From: CAZKCI01 sp964551475
Lineage (GTDB): Bacteria; Auribacterota; Erginobacteria; Erginobacterales; CAZKCI01
Length of the DNA: 64,000 nt
Assembly (NCBI GenBank): GCA_964551475.1
Contig: CAZKCI010000043.1
Coordinates: 14,280-78,279, forward strand
Direction of reading: 5' to 3'
In this document: piece by piece, positions 40,599-50,300 of the stretch
Layout: the number at the start of each line of letters is the position of its first letter
Position numbering within the stretch: the stretch's first letter is position 1
Notes under the pieces: model-generated
The model's database searches: none
What the model was told of the DNA's origin: nothing
Seen by the model: only the letters and a program-made list of their open reading frames with translations
Translations under genes and position numbers: made by a program

Positions 40599-42023
40599 TT
40601 ATCTTAGTGTTTTCTGTGTCTTCAGTGGCGGAATCTTCTCCGCTGTGGCCGCCGCGTAGAGGTCGGCCAGAAAAAGCACGATCACCGGGACGATCGTTAA
40701 GAGGGCGCGGCTGATCGTGGTCCCGATCAGAAGATACTCGAAAAACGGCGTGAAGATGAAGAGGGAAAGCGTGACCAGAAGCGCGCCCGCAATCGAGACG
40801 ATATGGTATTTGAGGACGGAACGGAAGATCAGGGGCGAGAAGATGATGAGGCCCCCGATGAAGATGGACCAGAGGATGTTGTAGTTCCCCGAGCCGAAGA
40901 GATTTTGGGCGATCAGCCCGAAGGCCTCGGGGTGAAATTCGAAACGGCGGAACCTTTCGGGAAGGCCCAGGGCCAGGCCATAGACGTTTTTGACGACGAG
41001 CCAGGGCAGGTTGAGGACCAGGGCGGCGGCGAGATAACGCCCGGCCTCGGCCGCGAGCCGGCCGATCTTCCAGCGCCGGTTGACTCCATAGAGGATGAGA
41101 ACCGGGAGCGCTCCTCCGGCGCAGAGGGCCATGACTTCGTCCTTGGCGGAAAGTCCCACCCCCCAGAGAAGGCCGGAGAGAAGGAAGGCGGTCCGATCCC
41201 CCTCCTTGATCCAGCGCAGGAGATAGACCGTTCCGGCGAAATAATACCAGGCGACGACGATGTCCAGGTGCTCGGCGCCGGCATGGAAGACGAGGAGGGG
41301 AATCCCGACCAAGAGGTAGGCGAAGATTCGGCTGGGAAAGGGCGGCAGGGCCCGGCGGAAGGCGTAGTAGGCGATAAACCCCAGAGAGAGGGCGGTGAAG
41401 AAAGTGAAGAGGTTGATGCCGCCTTCCCTCCACTCGCCCAGTCCGATCGCCGTCCAGGCCTTGAAGAGAGGGACATAGTCCGGGTACCGGGGCTCATGGC
41501 CTCCCAGAAAGCCGGGGTGCTCCGGATCGAGCACCAGCGAACGCTGCTGATAGAAGACCTTGGCCTTGTAGTTGTAGTTCGAGACCGGGTCGTCGAAGAG
41601 CGTAGGCTTGGAGGCGAGGAGGAAGAAGGACCAGGCGCCCTTCCAGACCAGGAGGGCGATGATCAGGACGTCCAGCGCTCGGCAGGCCGGCCTGAGACGT
41701 CCGACCGGTCCGACCAGTCCGACCGGTACGACCGTCCGACAGAGGCCGAGCCCGCGCCAGCCCCGTTTTTTCAAGATCACGCCCGCGGCTACGGCCGCGG
41801 CGATGAAAAAGGGGGCGAGGTGGAGAGGCGTAAAGGAGATTCGGAGCAGGCCCAGGTAGAAGAGATAAAACGAGAGAAGGCCGGGACCGAAGGCCAGGCC
41901 CAATGCGAGCTTTTCCCCCCGGGGAAGGGGTTTATCCGCCGATTCCAGGCAGGAGACAAAGACCGCCCCCGCCGCCCAGGGAAGGCCGTAGGCTAAAATC
42001 ATTCGCCAAGCCAGGCTGATCAT
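40599..42023 (-). CDS. GT-C-like polytopic membrane protein
   Basis: 474 residues with about 11 hydrophobic helices. The first large loop contains FDDPVSNYNYKAKVFYQQ, in the place where GT-C transferases keep an acidic pair, and PRYPDYVPLFKAWTAIGLGEW, typical of PMT-like proteins. It probably moves a sugar from a polyprenyl carrier outside the membrane. Residues ~95-109 (CRTVVPVGLVGPVGRLRP) are encoded by a GGTCCGACC repeat arm, lying in a cytoplasmic loop where an insertion may be tolerated. The start overlaps the stop of the following gene upstream (ATGA), so this protein and the carbohydrate-binding-like protein are coupled. Confidence 0.83.
   Translation of the reverse strand: MISLAWRMILAYGLPWAAGAVFVSCLESADKPLPRGEKLALGLAFGPGLLSFYLFYLGLLRISFTPLHLAPFFIAAAVAAGVILKKRGWRGLGLCRTVVPVGLVGPVGRLRPACRALDVLIIALLVWKGAWSFFLLASKPTLFDDPVSNYNYKAKVFYQQRSLVLDPEHPGFLGGHEPRYPDYVPLFKAWTAIGLGEWREGGINLFTFFTALSLGFIAYYAFRRALPPFPSRIFAYLLVGIPLLVFHAGAEHLDIVVAWYYFAGTVYLLRWIKEGDRTAFLLSGLLWGVGLSAKDEVMALCAGGALPVLILYGVNRRWKIGRLAAEAGRYLAAALVLNLPWLVVKNVYGLALGLPERFRRFEFHPEAFGLIAQNLFGSGNYNILWSIFIGGLIIFSPLIFRSVLKYHIVSIAGALLVTLSLFIFTPFFEYLLIGTTISRALLTIVPVIVLFLADLYAAATAEKIPPLKTQKTLR
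41699..41740. repeat. GTCCGACCG repeat within the GT-C coding sequence
   Basis: GTCCGACCGGTCCGACCAGT and onward, period 9, five copies of the word. It is in frame within the gene at 40599-42023. The same family appears at 61738-61782 at the end of the flippase gene. Confidence 0.85.
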
Positions 42024-43165
42024 TCCTGCTCCACCAGGTAGATGAACGATTGCGGGTCGTAACGGGCGATCAGGCGGCCCTTCTTCGCATAGACCGTCTT
42101 GCCGTCGCGGCTCTTCAGGCTTCCGGAAACCGGGTCAAAGACGATCCGGGGCGATTGGTAGACAATCCGGTATTTCGGCAGACGGCCGCTGAAATAGGCG
42201 GCTGTGGTCTCCGTCTCCACCCAGGATGGGAGAAGAAAATACTTGAGACGGCAGTCGAATGGCCAGAAAGGCTCGGGGAGAAGCTTGAATACCGCTTCCG
42301 CCGGGACATATTTCCGGCAGAAGTCGACAAAGCGGTAGAAATCGCCGAGCGGAGGGAAAGTCTTCTTCTCCGGCGGGGGCGCGACATAGGAGCGGTAGAT
42401 ATCCTCCGCCGTCCGAAACTGGGTCCAGGTCTCCCGGGCGTCGTAGACTATCCAGACGATCAGGAGGGCGACGCCGAGACGGACGACAGCGCGCGCCTTC
42501 TCCTCCCGGCGGGCCCGGAGATAGGCGATCCCCCCGCCCAGGATGGCTATCCCCGCGATGATGTTCAGCCAGACGATGAACGGCCGGTTGAAGAGCGATG
42601 GGCTGACAAGATAGTTGATCGTCCCCAGAGTCAGCCCCCGCGGCATGACGAACTCGCTCCACTGGTCGGAGAGATATTGTCCGAAATCGAAGGGACCGAT
42701 CTCGATCGAGTCGATCTCGATCCAGCCCGGCTGGCCGCTGAAAACCAGGGCCAGGCGGGGGATCTCCCCTTTCCAGCGGCGGGACTGGGAAAGGTCGATC
42801 CAGCGGGTGCGGAAGTTGCCGTCCGGTGAAGGCGGGACGGAGAGGCGGGCGATCTCGCCCGGAACGTCCAGCGTCTCCCAGAGGACCTGCAGGTAGCGCG
42901 GAGAGGACGATTTGAAGCGGATCTTGAGGTAGCGGTTATCCTCCGGCTGGAACGAGAGACGGGGGGGGAAGAGAAGCTGGGCCTGCTCGCCGCCGAGGAT
43001 CTGGAGGCGGCCGTCGCGGATCCCGCTGGTCTGGATCCCCTCCCCCGTCCAGCCGGAAGCCTGCCCGGGGGTGGCGAAGTCCCAGGCGAGCCTTTCCTCA
43101 CCGGCGGCGAAAGCCGCCGGCGAGGAAAGGGAAAGGAGGAGGAGAAGGATTATTTTTCCGGGCAT
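42020..43165 (-). CDS. Secreted beta-sandwich / membrane-anchored protein, unknown function
   Basis: 381 residues. Signal peptide (MPGKIILLLLLSLSSPAAFAA), then a ~150-residue beta-rich domain resembling a carbohydrate-binding jelly roll (RLAWDFATPGQASGWTGEG, RYLKIRFKSSSPRYLQVLWETL, EIDSIEIGPFDFG). One or two transmembrane helices follow (PFIVWLNIIAGIAILGGGIAYL; VVRLGVALLIVWIVYDA), then a C-terminal domain of about 130 residues with FYRFVDFCRKYVP and a tail ending YLVEQE. No catalytic motif is recognised. Coupling to the GT-C gene suggests an accessory subunit that presents or recognises the glycan. A GTCCAT half repeat abuts its start. Confidence 0.78.
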   Translation of the reverse strand: MPGKIILLLLLSLSSPAAFAAGEERLAWDFATPGQASGWTGEGIQTSGIRDGRLQILGGEQAQLLFPPRLSFQPEDNRYLKIRFKSSSPRYLQVLWETLDVPGEIARLSVPPSPDGNFRTRWIDLSQSRRWKGEIPRLALVFSGQPGWIEIDSIEIGPFDFGQYLSDQWSEFVMPRGLTLGTINYLVSPSLFNRPFIVWLNIIAGIAILGGGIAYLRARREEKARAVVRLGVALLIVWIVYDARETWTQFRTAEDIYRSYVAPPPEKKTFPPLGDFYRFVDFCRKYVPAEAVFKLLPEPFWPFDCRLKYFLLPSWVETETTAAYFSGRLPKYRIVYQSPRIVFDPVSGSLKSRDGKTVYAKKGRLIARYDPQSFIYLVEQE

Positions 43166-43169
43166 AGTC

Positions 43170-43382
43170 TCGAATGGACTCCATGGACGATATGGACTTT
43201 ATGGACGGTATGGACGCCGATATGTGCTTGATCGACAGTAATTGCCTCTTGTTGTGGGAGGGGCATTCCTGCCTGCCCCGATTGCTATTCAATGGATATA
43301 AAAATCGGGGCCCCGAGCCGTGTCGGCCTGGATCGCGGCCCCGATCTCTGCATGCATCTTTATGCAATCGGGGCCGCTCCCT
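43170..43382. repeat. GTCCAT half repeat and GTGGGAG modular hairpin
   Basis: ATGGACTCCATGGACGATAT (period 9-10) lies at 43170-43220. At 43252-43382 is a modular GTGGGAG element whose first 65 bases are the inverse of 40252-40316. No gene is seen in 43166-43421. Confidence 0.9.
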
Positions 43383-43421
43383 CAGGTCTTCAGCGCATTG
43401 TGTTGTCTTTCCCTTCAGCCC

Positions 43422-45446
43422 TCAGTCTTCAGCCTGTTTGCTAAAGACGTTCTTCTGCCCCCCGATCCAACCCCGCCGAATCTGCCACTGCAATCCCTGC
43501 GGCGTCATCGCGGGCTGTCGGAGCTCCAGCGCCAGCCGCAGCTCGTAGCTTCCCGGCGGGAGATCCTTCGGGATCAGTATCCGGCCGCGGACGCGGTAGG
43601 TCTTTCCCGACTCCCAGCGGTTGGGGGGAAGGATCCGCGCCGGCGCGAAGAGCGGCTGTTCGAGAACGGCCTGGCCGTCGAGGAAGAAGACGGGGTTGAC
43701 GATCAACTCTTGGCCGACTGCCTTGGCCGCCCGGAACCAGCAGGAGAGGTCGAGCAGGCGGTGCTCCCGCCATTCCGCCTCCGAGGCGGTGTGGCCCAGG
43801 AATACCAGCCCCGGCGCCACCTCCCGATCGGCGGGGCTGGCCGGCGATGCCCGATCGACAGCCTCCACCGGCTCAAAATCGCCCGGCGTACCCTTGCGGA
43901 AGAGCACGAGGTCGTTGACGTATTCCGTTGCTCCCCACTTCCCCTCCTCTAAAAATTTTCGCACCGCGCGGTCCCCTCCCGGCGAGTAGAAATCATAGAA
44001 GGTCAGCCAGTCGTTGAAGTCGACGAGCGCGTATTCGGCCTTCTTTTGGATTGGCGGTATGAGGGGCGGGAAGTCGGGATGGGTGGGCGATGCGTAGATG
44101 TGGTAGAAGAGAAAAAAGATCGGGCGCATCGAGAGCTTCGGTGTGAAGGCGAAGGTGGCGACGACCGGCGCCGCCTCCGGAACCATCTCGACCAGGGACT
44201 GGCGGAGGGAGTCCTCTTCGGTCGTCTTCCAAGCGCGGATTCCTTCCGGGAGATGGATCAAGGGCCCGAACCAGATCGTCCCAATGATCGCGGCCAGTCC
44301 CACCCATCCTCCCACGACCAGACGCGCCGATTTCGTTCTCCCCGCCTTCCCGGAGAGGAGGTTTTCCGCCCCCCGGATCGCCGCGATGAAGACCAAGGGT
44401 GTGACCAAAGAGGAATACTGGTAGCGGATCGAGAAATGGGTGAAGCGGGAGGAGAAGAGCACCTCGAGGAGGGCGACGAGGAGCATGAGGAGAGCGGAGG
44501 GCGAGAGGAGAGAGAGAAATCCGACGGGAAGAAGGAGGTTCAGAAGATAGGCGGCTTTGGCGTCCTTGAAGGGAAGGCTCCTCAGCACCGCGATCGGATG
44601 GAAGGCCAGATTCTTGCCCATCTCGGGGAGCGACTTCCCCAGCCAGCCGTAGAATGAACCGACGAAAAGATCGGCGCTGGTGGCCTCACCGGGTTTTTGC
44701 AGGAGCCGCGGCAGCACCCGGGTCACGCAGAGAAACCAGACGAGGGCCAAGAGGAAGACGGCGGCGGCGCGGAGAAGGTTTTTCAGGCGTCGATCCCTCT
44801 CCCGAACCAGCGCGGTGACCGCCATGAACAAGCTCAATCCGATCACGGGGAAGGCCGCGTCTTCGCGCGTAGACAGGGACAGGACGACGAATATCCAGAA
44901 GGAGACCCACCTTTTTTCTTCGCAGAAGAAAAAAGCGAAGAGCAGGAGAGGCGTGGCGAAAGTGATGGGGTGGAACTCGAAAAGGTTGGCATAGTTCATC
45001 GCCGGGAAGACCAGATAGGAGAAAGCGAAGAGGAGGCTTAAGCAAGGCGGGAAACGCCGGCGGGCGATGAGATAGACCGGCCAGGCGCCCAGCCCCAGGA
45101 AGAGAGCTTGGAGGAAGAGAAGGATCAGGGGATTCCGGAAGAGGATGTAGACCGGGAGAAGGGGAAAGATGATGATCCAGCTGTGGCCGCTGAAGAGGGC
45201 GGCCTCGCCCTGTCCCCGGGAGACGTAGACGCCGTGGGAGGCGGACCAGAAGGTTTGGTTGATCGCCGCCAGGTCCATGTCCCCGTAGGAGAAGGAGCGG
45301 TACTTGAGATGGGAGACGCCGTAGAAGACGACGACATAGGCAAGGGCCAGACCGGCGAGGATCGCAACGGCGGGAAAGGAGCGCCGGTCAGGGACCGGCT
45401 CCTCTCTCCGCTTTGTCCGTTCGTCCCGCGGTCCGTGTTTTTTCAT
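43422..45446 (-). CDS. DUF2079 polytopic membrane protein (GT-C-like)
   Basis: 674 residues. DUF2079 signature features: a single early helix (FPAVAILAGLALAYVVVFYG), FSYGDMDLAAINQTFWSASHG with acidic residues, NLFEFHPITFATPLLLFAFFF and STREDAAFPVIGL. About 10 helices are visible, followed by a C-terminal soluble part of ~270 residues. This part includes a beta-sandwich-like segment (FLGHTASEAEWREHRLLDLSC...YELRLALELRQPA) that looks like a carbohydrate-binding or Wzt C-terminal fold. The family is related to GT-C transferases but has no defined reaction. It abuts the methyltransferase gene upstream with no gap. Confidence 0.88.
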   Translation of the reverse strand: MKKHGPRDERTKRREEPVPDRRSFPAVAILAGLALAYVVVFYGVSHLKYRSFSYGDMDLAAINQTFWSASHGVYVSRGQGEAALFSGHSWIIIFPLLPVYILFRNPLILLFLQALFLGLGAWPVYLIARRRFPPCLSLLFAFSYLVFPAMNYANLFEFHPITFATPLLLFAFFFCEEKRWVSFWIFVVLSLSTREDAAFPVIGLSLFMAVTALVRERDRRLKNLLRAAAVFLLALVWFLCVTRVLPRLLQKPGEATSADLFVGSFYGWLGKSLPEMGKNLAFHPIAVLRSLPFKDAKAAYLLNLLLPVGFLSLLSPSALLMLLVALLEVLFSSRFTHFSIRYQYSSLVTPLVFIAAIRGAENLLSGKAGRTKSARLVVGGWVGLAAIIGTIWFGPLIHLPEGIRAWKTTEEDSLRQSLVEMVPEAAPVVATFAFTPKLSMRPIFFLFYHIYASPTHPDFPPLIPPIQKKAEYALVDFNDWLTFYDFYSPGGDRAVRKFLEEGKWGATEYVNDLVLFRKGTPGDFEPVEAVDRASPASPADREVAPGLVFLGHTASEAEWREHRLLDLSCWFRAAKAVGQELIVNPVFFLDGQAVLEQPLFAPARILPPNRWESGKTYRVRGRILIPKDLPPGSYELRLALELRQPAMTPQGLQWQIRRGWIGGQKNVFSKQAED

Positions 45447-46232
45447 CTATTTTACCGCTTCGACCATGGCGAAGGAGCCGAGCTTTCGTTTCAGTGGCGG
45501 GCACGCCTGGAGGAGATGATAGACCCAGAAAAACATTTTATTGCCTTGGAGCCCGCCGTAATTCTCGATCGCGATGCGGACGTCATGGAAACCGGAGAAG
45601 AGCGCGAGAAGATCGGCGCGGGAATAAAGCTTCGACAGAGGCGTTTGGTCGTAGGCCCGGGAGATGAATGCCTCGCGATCCCGACCGTGACCGAACCACT
45701 GCAGCGCGGCATGTTTCAGGGCGATCAGGCGGTAGGCCAGACCCTGATGGTAGAGCATGACCAGGCATCTTCCCTGCGGCTTCAAGACCCGACGCAGCTC
45801 TGCGATCGCTCGGAAGGTATCCGGGGTGTGATGAAGCGCCCCGAACGAGTAAGCGGCGTCAAAGCTGTTATCCAGGAAAGGCAAAGATTCTCCATCCGCG
45901 GCCAGGGTCTGGCCGGGAAGCTCCAGGGAATCGAAGCCCCCCTGGGCGATCCGGGCGTTGGAGGGAGACAGGTCGGCCCCGACCACCCGCATCCCTTTGC
46001 GGGCCAGGTATCGCAAATCGCCCCCCAGCCCGAAACCGACTTCGATCAGCGTCCCTCCTCCATCGGCCAGGCGGGTCAGATAAGCGGGGAGATAGGATTC
46101 GTACCGGCATCTTTTAGCATCGGCGGCGATATAGAAATCCCGACTGCCTACGGGAGCGCTCTCCCGGCCTTCTTCCAGATAGGGAACCTGGGCCGACCAG
46201 AAGGCCCGGATCCTCCCTTTCAGGTCAACCAT
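45447..46232 (-). CDS. SAM-dependent methyltransferase
   Basis: 261 residues. Motif I is GGTLIEVGFGLGGDLRYLAR, then VVGADLSPSNARIA, AYSFGALHHTPDT and RVLKPQGRCLVMLYHQG, a class I methyltransferase. The C-terminal part (TPLSKLYSRADLLALFSGFHDVRI) resembles UbiE/Methyltransf_11 enzymes acting on sugars or lipids. It lies between the DUF2079 gene (no gap) and a second methyltransferase (28 bases), in a run of five genes. Confidence 0.9.
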   Translation of the reverse strand: MVDLKGRIRAFWSAQVPYLEEGRESAPVGSRDFYIAADAKRCRYESYLPAYLTRLADGGGTLIEVGFGLGGDLRYLARKGMRVVGADLSPSNARIAQGGFDSLELPGQTLAADGESLPFLDNSFDAAYSFGALHHTPDTFRAIAELRRVLKPQGRCLVMLYHQGLAYRLIALKHAALQWFGHGRDREAFISRAYDQTPLSKLYSRADLLALFSGFHDVRIAIENYGGLQGNKMFFWVYHLLQACPPLKRKLGSFAMVEAVK

Positions 46233-46260
46233 CGTTCGTCTCCCTCTCCCCGCGCCTTTT

Positions 46261-47103
46261 TCAAATTTCCCGAAGCGACTGGTTCATGACGCCGCCCGCT
46301 GATTTTTTCCTCGCGGCAATACGCCCGCCCTGCGCGAATGTCTTTTTATTAAATCGATAAAGCGCGCCATTGCACACATCCAGAAGGACGCTGACGAACA
46401 TCTGGCCATGCGGCAGGGAAAGGGCGGAGATTCTTTTCTGACACTCATCCAACTGATTTTTGCCGGCCAGCACGCGAAAACCGTAGAGGAGTTTTCGAAA
46501 CGAACAGGCGGGGAACGTCTCCACCTCCATGACTTCACACCCGCTCCTCAACCATGAGCAGACGCCGGACAATGTCAGCAGATGGGGGTGAAATTCGGAC
46601 AGGTGCCGGCGATATCCCATTTGGGCCAGCAGGCGTGAGAGCGGAGAGGAGTTCGTGATGTCCAGGTGAAGCCATCCCCCGGGTTTAAGAACCCGCAGCA
46701 TCTGCTGCACCGCGGTAGGGGGGTCGGACATGTGGTCTAGCGCGTTCATGCAGAACACGACATCGAACGTTGCGTCCTCGTAGGGCAGAGATTCCGCGCA
46801 GGATGAATCGTATCGGATCCATTGCTGGCGCGGGTATAGGGCCGCGAAATCCGGATTGAGAGGGTCGGTAGCGACCATGAGCTGGGCGGGAGGCAGAACA
46901 TGAAGGATCGGGACACCTCCGCACGCGACATCCAGGATCGCATTCGCCCGAAGGAGGCTGCGGCGAATCAAGGGCGTTCTCCGGAGAAGCTCTGTCCAGT
47001 GGTTGATGAAATAGCTTTCCGGCTGCTTGCTCTCCGTCCAGATTTTCCTTTCCTGATCTTGGGCGTTTTGCCAGATGGCATGGATGTCGGGCTGATTGCT
47101 CAT
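46261..47103 (-). CDS. SAM-dependent methyltransferase, atypical composition
   Basis: 280 residues. Motif I is AILDVACGGVPILHVL, followed by VATDPLNPDF, VVFCMNALDHMSDPP and RVLKPGGWLHLDITNSSP. It belongs to class I but differs from its neighbour, and a long C-terminal region contains several Cys. Third codon positions hold more A/T than flanking genes, and its upstream 255 bases lack the local repeats, so it may have arrived by transfer. The ribosome site is weak. Confidence 0.88.
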   Translation of the reverse strand: MSNQPDIHAIWQNAQDQERKIWTESKQPESYFINHWTELLRRTPLIRRSLLRANAILDVACGGVPILHVLPPAQLMVATDPLNPDFAALYPRQQWIRYDSSCAESLPYEDATFDVVFCMNALDHMSDPPTAVQQMLRVLKPGGWLHLDITNSSPLSRLLAQMGYRRHLSEFHPHLLTLSGVCSWLRSGCEVMEVETFPACSFRKLLYGFRVLAGKNQLDECQKRISALSLPHGQMFVSVLLDVCNGALYRFNKKTFAQGGRIAARKKSAGGVMNQSLREI

Positions 47104-47303
47104 GGCCTGGCCTTGATTGGTCCCCGCTCGTGCTTATAACGCCCACATTCGCCGATCGATGCACAGCAATCAGACAGGCACAATGGGCAAGGCCTAACCC
47201 GGGGGACCCGTGCCAGGAAGAGTATTGCACAGCTTTTTCCCCCCGGCAAGCGGACGGTTGGCATGTCCGCTGGAGCTGGCTGACAAGGGCATCCCCCCGC
47301 AAA

Positions 47304-47336
47304 AGACAAGGGCGGCCTATCCGGCCGCCCCTGTCT
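47304..47336 (-). terminator. Intrinsic terminator of the LamG/PKD surface protein gene
   Basis: AGACAAGGGCGGCC and GGCCGCCCCTGTCT pair with one mismatch around a 5-base loop; read on the minus strand the stem is followed by TTTT. It lies 22 bases past the stop at 47359. The remaining gap 47104-47358 shows no gene. Confidence 0.8.
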
Positions 47337-47358
47337 TCACGCAGGAGTGAAGAACTGA

Positions 47359-50300
47359 TCAACGCGTAACCGGCAGATCTCCCGAAGAGCCGAAGTAGAA
47401 CCTCGTCCACAAGCGGACCACCCACATTCCCGAAGAGGGGCGGAAGAGAGCGGCGCTTTCGGGTCCCTCCCGGAAGCCCGCCGGGATCGGGATGTCGGCC
47501 AGGGAACCGAAATAGAACCGGTCGAAGCCGGGTATTGACCACAGGCCGTTGGTCAGCCTGAAAATGGCTATCTCGGCCCCGGCCTCCCCGTCATAATCCG
47601 CCGGGATCGGGATGTCCCCGTCCGCTCCCAGGTAGGTCCGGGTAACGCCGGCGATCGACCAGAATCCGTTCGCGGACCGGAAGATCCCGATCTCCGCCCT
47701 CCCATCGCCGCTGTAGTCGGCGGGGACGGCCTGGTCGTTTGAAGAGCCGAGATAGGCCCGGGTGATCCCCGGAATCGACCAGAGGCCGTTCGAAGACCGG
47801 AAAATCCCCTTCTCGCAGGTCCCGTCGCCGTTGTAGTCCCCCGGAACTCCCGCGTCCCCGCTTGCCCCCAAGTAGAACCGAGCAAGCCCCTCCGCGACCC
47901 AGAGACCGGTCGACGAACGGAAGAGGGCCCTTTCCGCCGTTCCGTCCCCGTCATAATCGCCGCTCACGGGGATGTCTCCGGCCGCTCCCAGATATACCCT
48001 CTCCCCGCTCGGGGAAGCCCACAAACCGCTTGAAGCACGGAAGACGGCGGCGTCGGCGAGCCCGTCCCCGTTATAATCGCCGGAGTGCAGGATGAGACGA
48101 GTGGGAAGGTTCACGACCGTCCCCAGGGCATAGTCACCCGTAGCCATGACCTGGGCGCAGACAAAGTTCTCGTCCCAATAGACGGTCGACTCCTGGACGG
48201 CCTGCCATTCTCCAGCCGATGCATCGTAGCGGAAGATCGCCAGGTCTCCTTCATTCACGCTCGTGCCATCTACGATGCCGTCTCCATGGGCATCGGCATA
48301 GGGGATGGAGAGAACCCCCGGCTTGAGCAGGCCGGCGACGCCCTCAACGGACACGGTGGCGAAGGAGAAGAGAGCAGTCGCGGAACGCGATCTCCTCCCC
48401 GATTGCGGGTTGTCGGAGAGAGACGAGAGAACAGCCGTCGCATCCCCTCCGAGAGCCCCGTAGGGCAACGTCAGCGTAAGGCCCCCTGCGATCTCCAGAA
48501 CCGCGGATTCGCCGGTCAGGGCTTCCTGGCGCTTGACGTGGTCGCCATCCGGGTCGATCCCCTCGTCCGCCTGTCCGTCAGCGGCCACCACCTGGACAGT
48601 GATGGACTCGGAATAGACCACCGCCTCGGAAGTATCGGAGGCCTTCGCTCGGAGTTGGTAAGAGCCTGGGGGGAGAGTGGCCGTGTCCCAGGTGTAGTCA
48701 AAACTATACGGAGGCGGCTCGATCGCCGAACCGAGATCGATCCACTCCCCCTCTCCCGTCGGACGGTACTGAGCCTGGACCCACTTGGTCAAAACTCCGG
48801 GCGCGGTATTCATCCGGACGGAGACCGCGTCGCCGGAGACCGTCCACCCGTCCTTGGGGACGGAGATCCAAACCTTGAGCTCGGAAGGCGCGAAAGCGGT
48901 GATGGTGATCGTGTCCTCCCCGTATAGTCCGGAGGCATCGGTGGCCCGCAGCCTTGCCTCGTAATCGCCGGAAACCGAGAAGACATGGGAGGCGGAACCA
49001 TCGCTCTGGGAAGACCAATCGAAAGCCCCATCCCCGTCGAAGTCCCACTCGTAGAGGGCGATGCCTCCCGGCGGAGTGACGATGCCCGAGAAACCGACCT
49101 TGAGCGGTACCGTCCCGGAGGCCGGGTAGGCAAAGGCGTCGACCTGGGGCGGTGTCGCCCCGGCGTCGACCTGGATGTAGACCGTGTCGGACGCCATCAG
49201 GCCGGAGTCGTCCACCACGGAGAGGCGCGAGGTGTAGTAGCCGGGCGCGCCGAAAGTATACGCGGTCGCGGCGGTCTGGTCCGACCCCCAATCGACCACA
49301 CCGTTGCCGTCATAATCCCAGAGATACAGGACGATCGGGCGGGAAGACTGCACGGAACCGCCGAAGGTCACATCCAGCGGGGCAGCCCCCGAACCCGGCG
49401 TCGCCGCCGCCTCGACCACCGGAGGCTGGGCGGGATCGGAAACCTGAATAATCACAGAATCATAGGCATAGCGCCCCAAAGCATCCACCACCGAACAGAC
49501 CGAGAGATAGGTTCCGGTCGATCCGAAGGTATGGGAGGTTTTGAGCGACTGGGAAGAGATATAGTCCCAGGTTCCGTCGTCGTCAAAATCCCAACGATAA
49601 GCCGAGATACAACCTCCCTGGATAAGGGTCCCATCGAAATCGACCGTCAGGGGGGCGTTTCCAGCCGTCGGATTGGCCAAGGCGTCGAGCAGGGGTTCCA
49701 GAGGCGTCGGACTAGGAGACGGCGTCGGGGGGGCGGCGGTACAGGTGGGCTGTGGAGGAGGCGTATTCGGAGGGGTGGGGCCGGGAGGCGGAGTAGGTGT
49801 GGATTCCCCCGATGGACAATAATGGCAGGAGCTCTGATAAAGATCGAGCACCTCGGCGGCGCTCAGAGCCTGGTTGAAGACGGCGATCTCGTCCATGGAC
49901 CCATCGAGCGAACCGGACACGAGCGTGTCCTTCCCCAGCAGCAGAGGCGCATCCTTGGTGGCGTTGCCGGTGAAGGGCCAGCCCGTGCTCTGCCAGACGG
50001 GGAGCTCGGCGCCGTTGTGGTAGACCTTCCAGGTCGTCCCCTCTTTGGTTACGACCACGTTGTACCACTGGCCGGCAACATAACCCGGGGCGTATTTGAT
50101 CCAGCGGTTTACTTGGAGGTGCAGGTAATAGACATTGGTCCCCGAATTGGTGGCGAGAGAAAAATGAAGTCCCCGGTCGGCGTCGGCGGAATCTCTCCTC
50201 GAGATGAGGCCGGTTTCGCTTCCGGAGATGGAATGGGCCTTCCACCAGAAGGCGAAGCTCTTGTCGTCGCCGGCGGCGAGATTGAAATCGCTGCTGGAGG

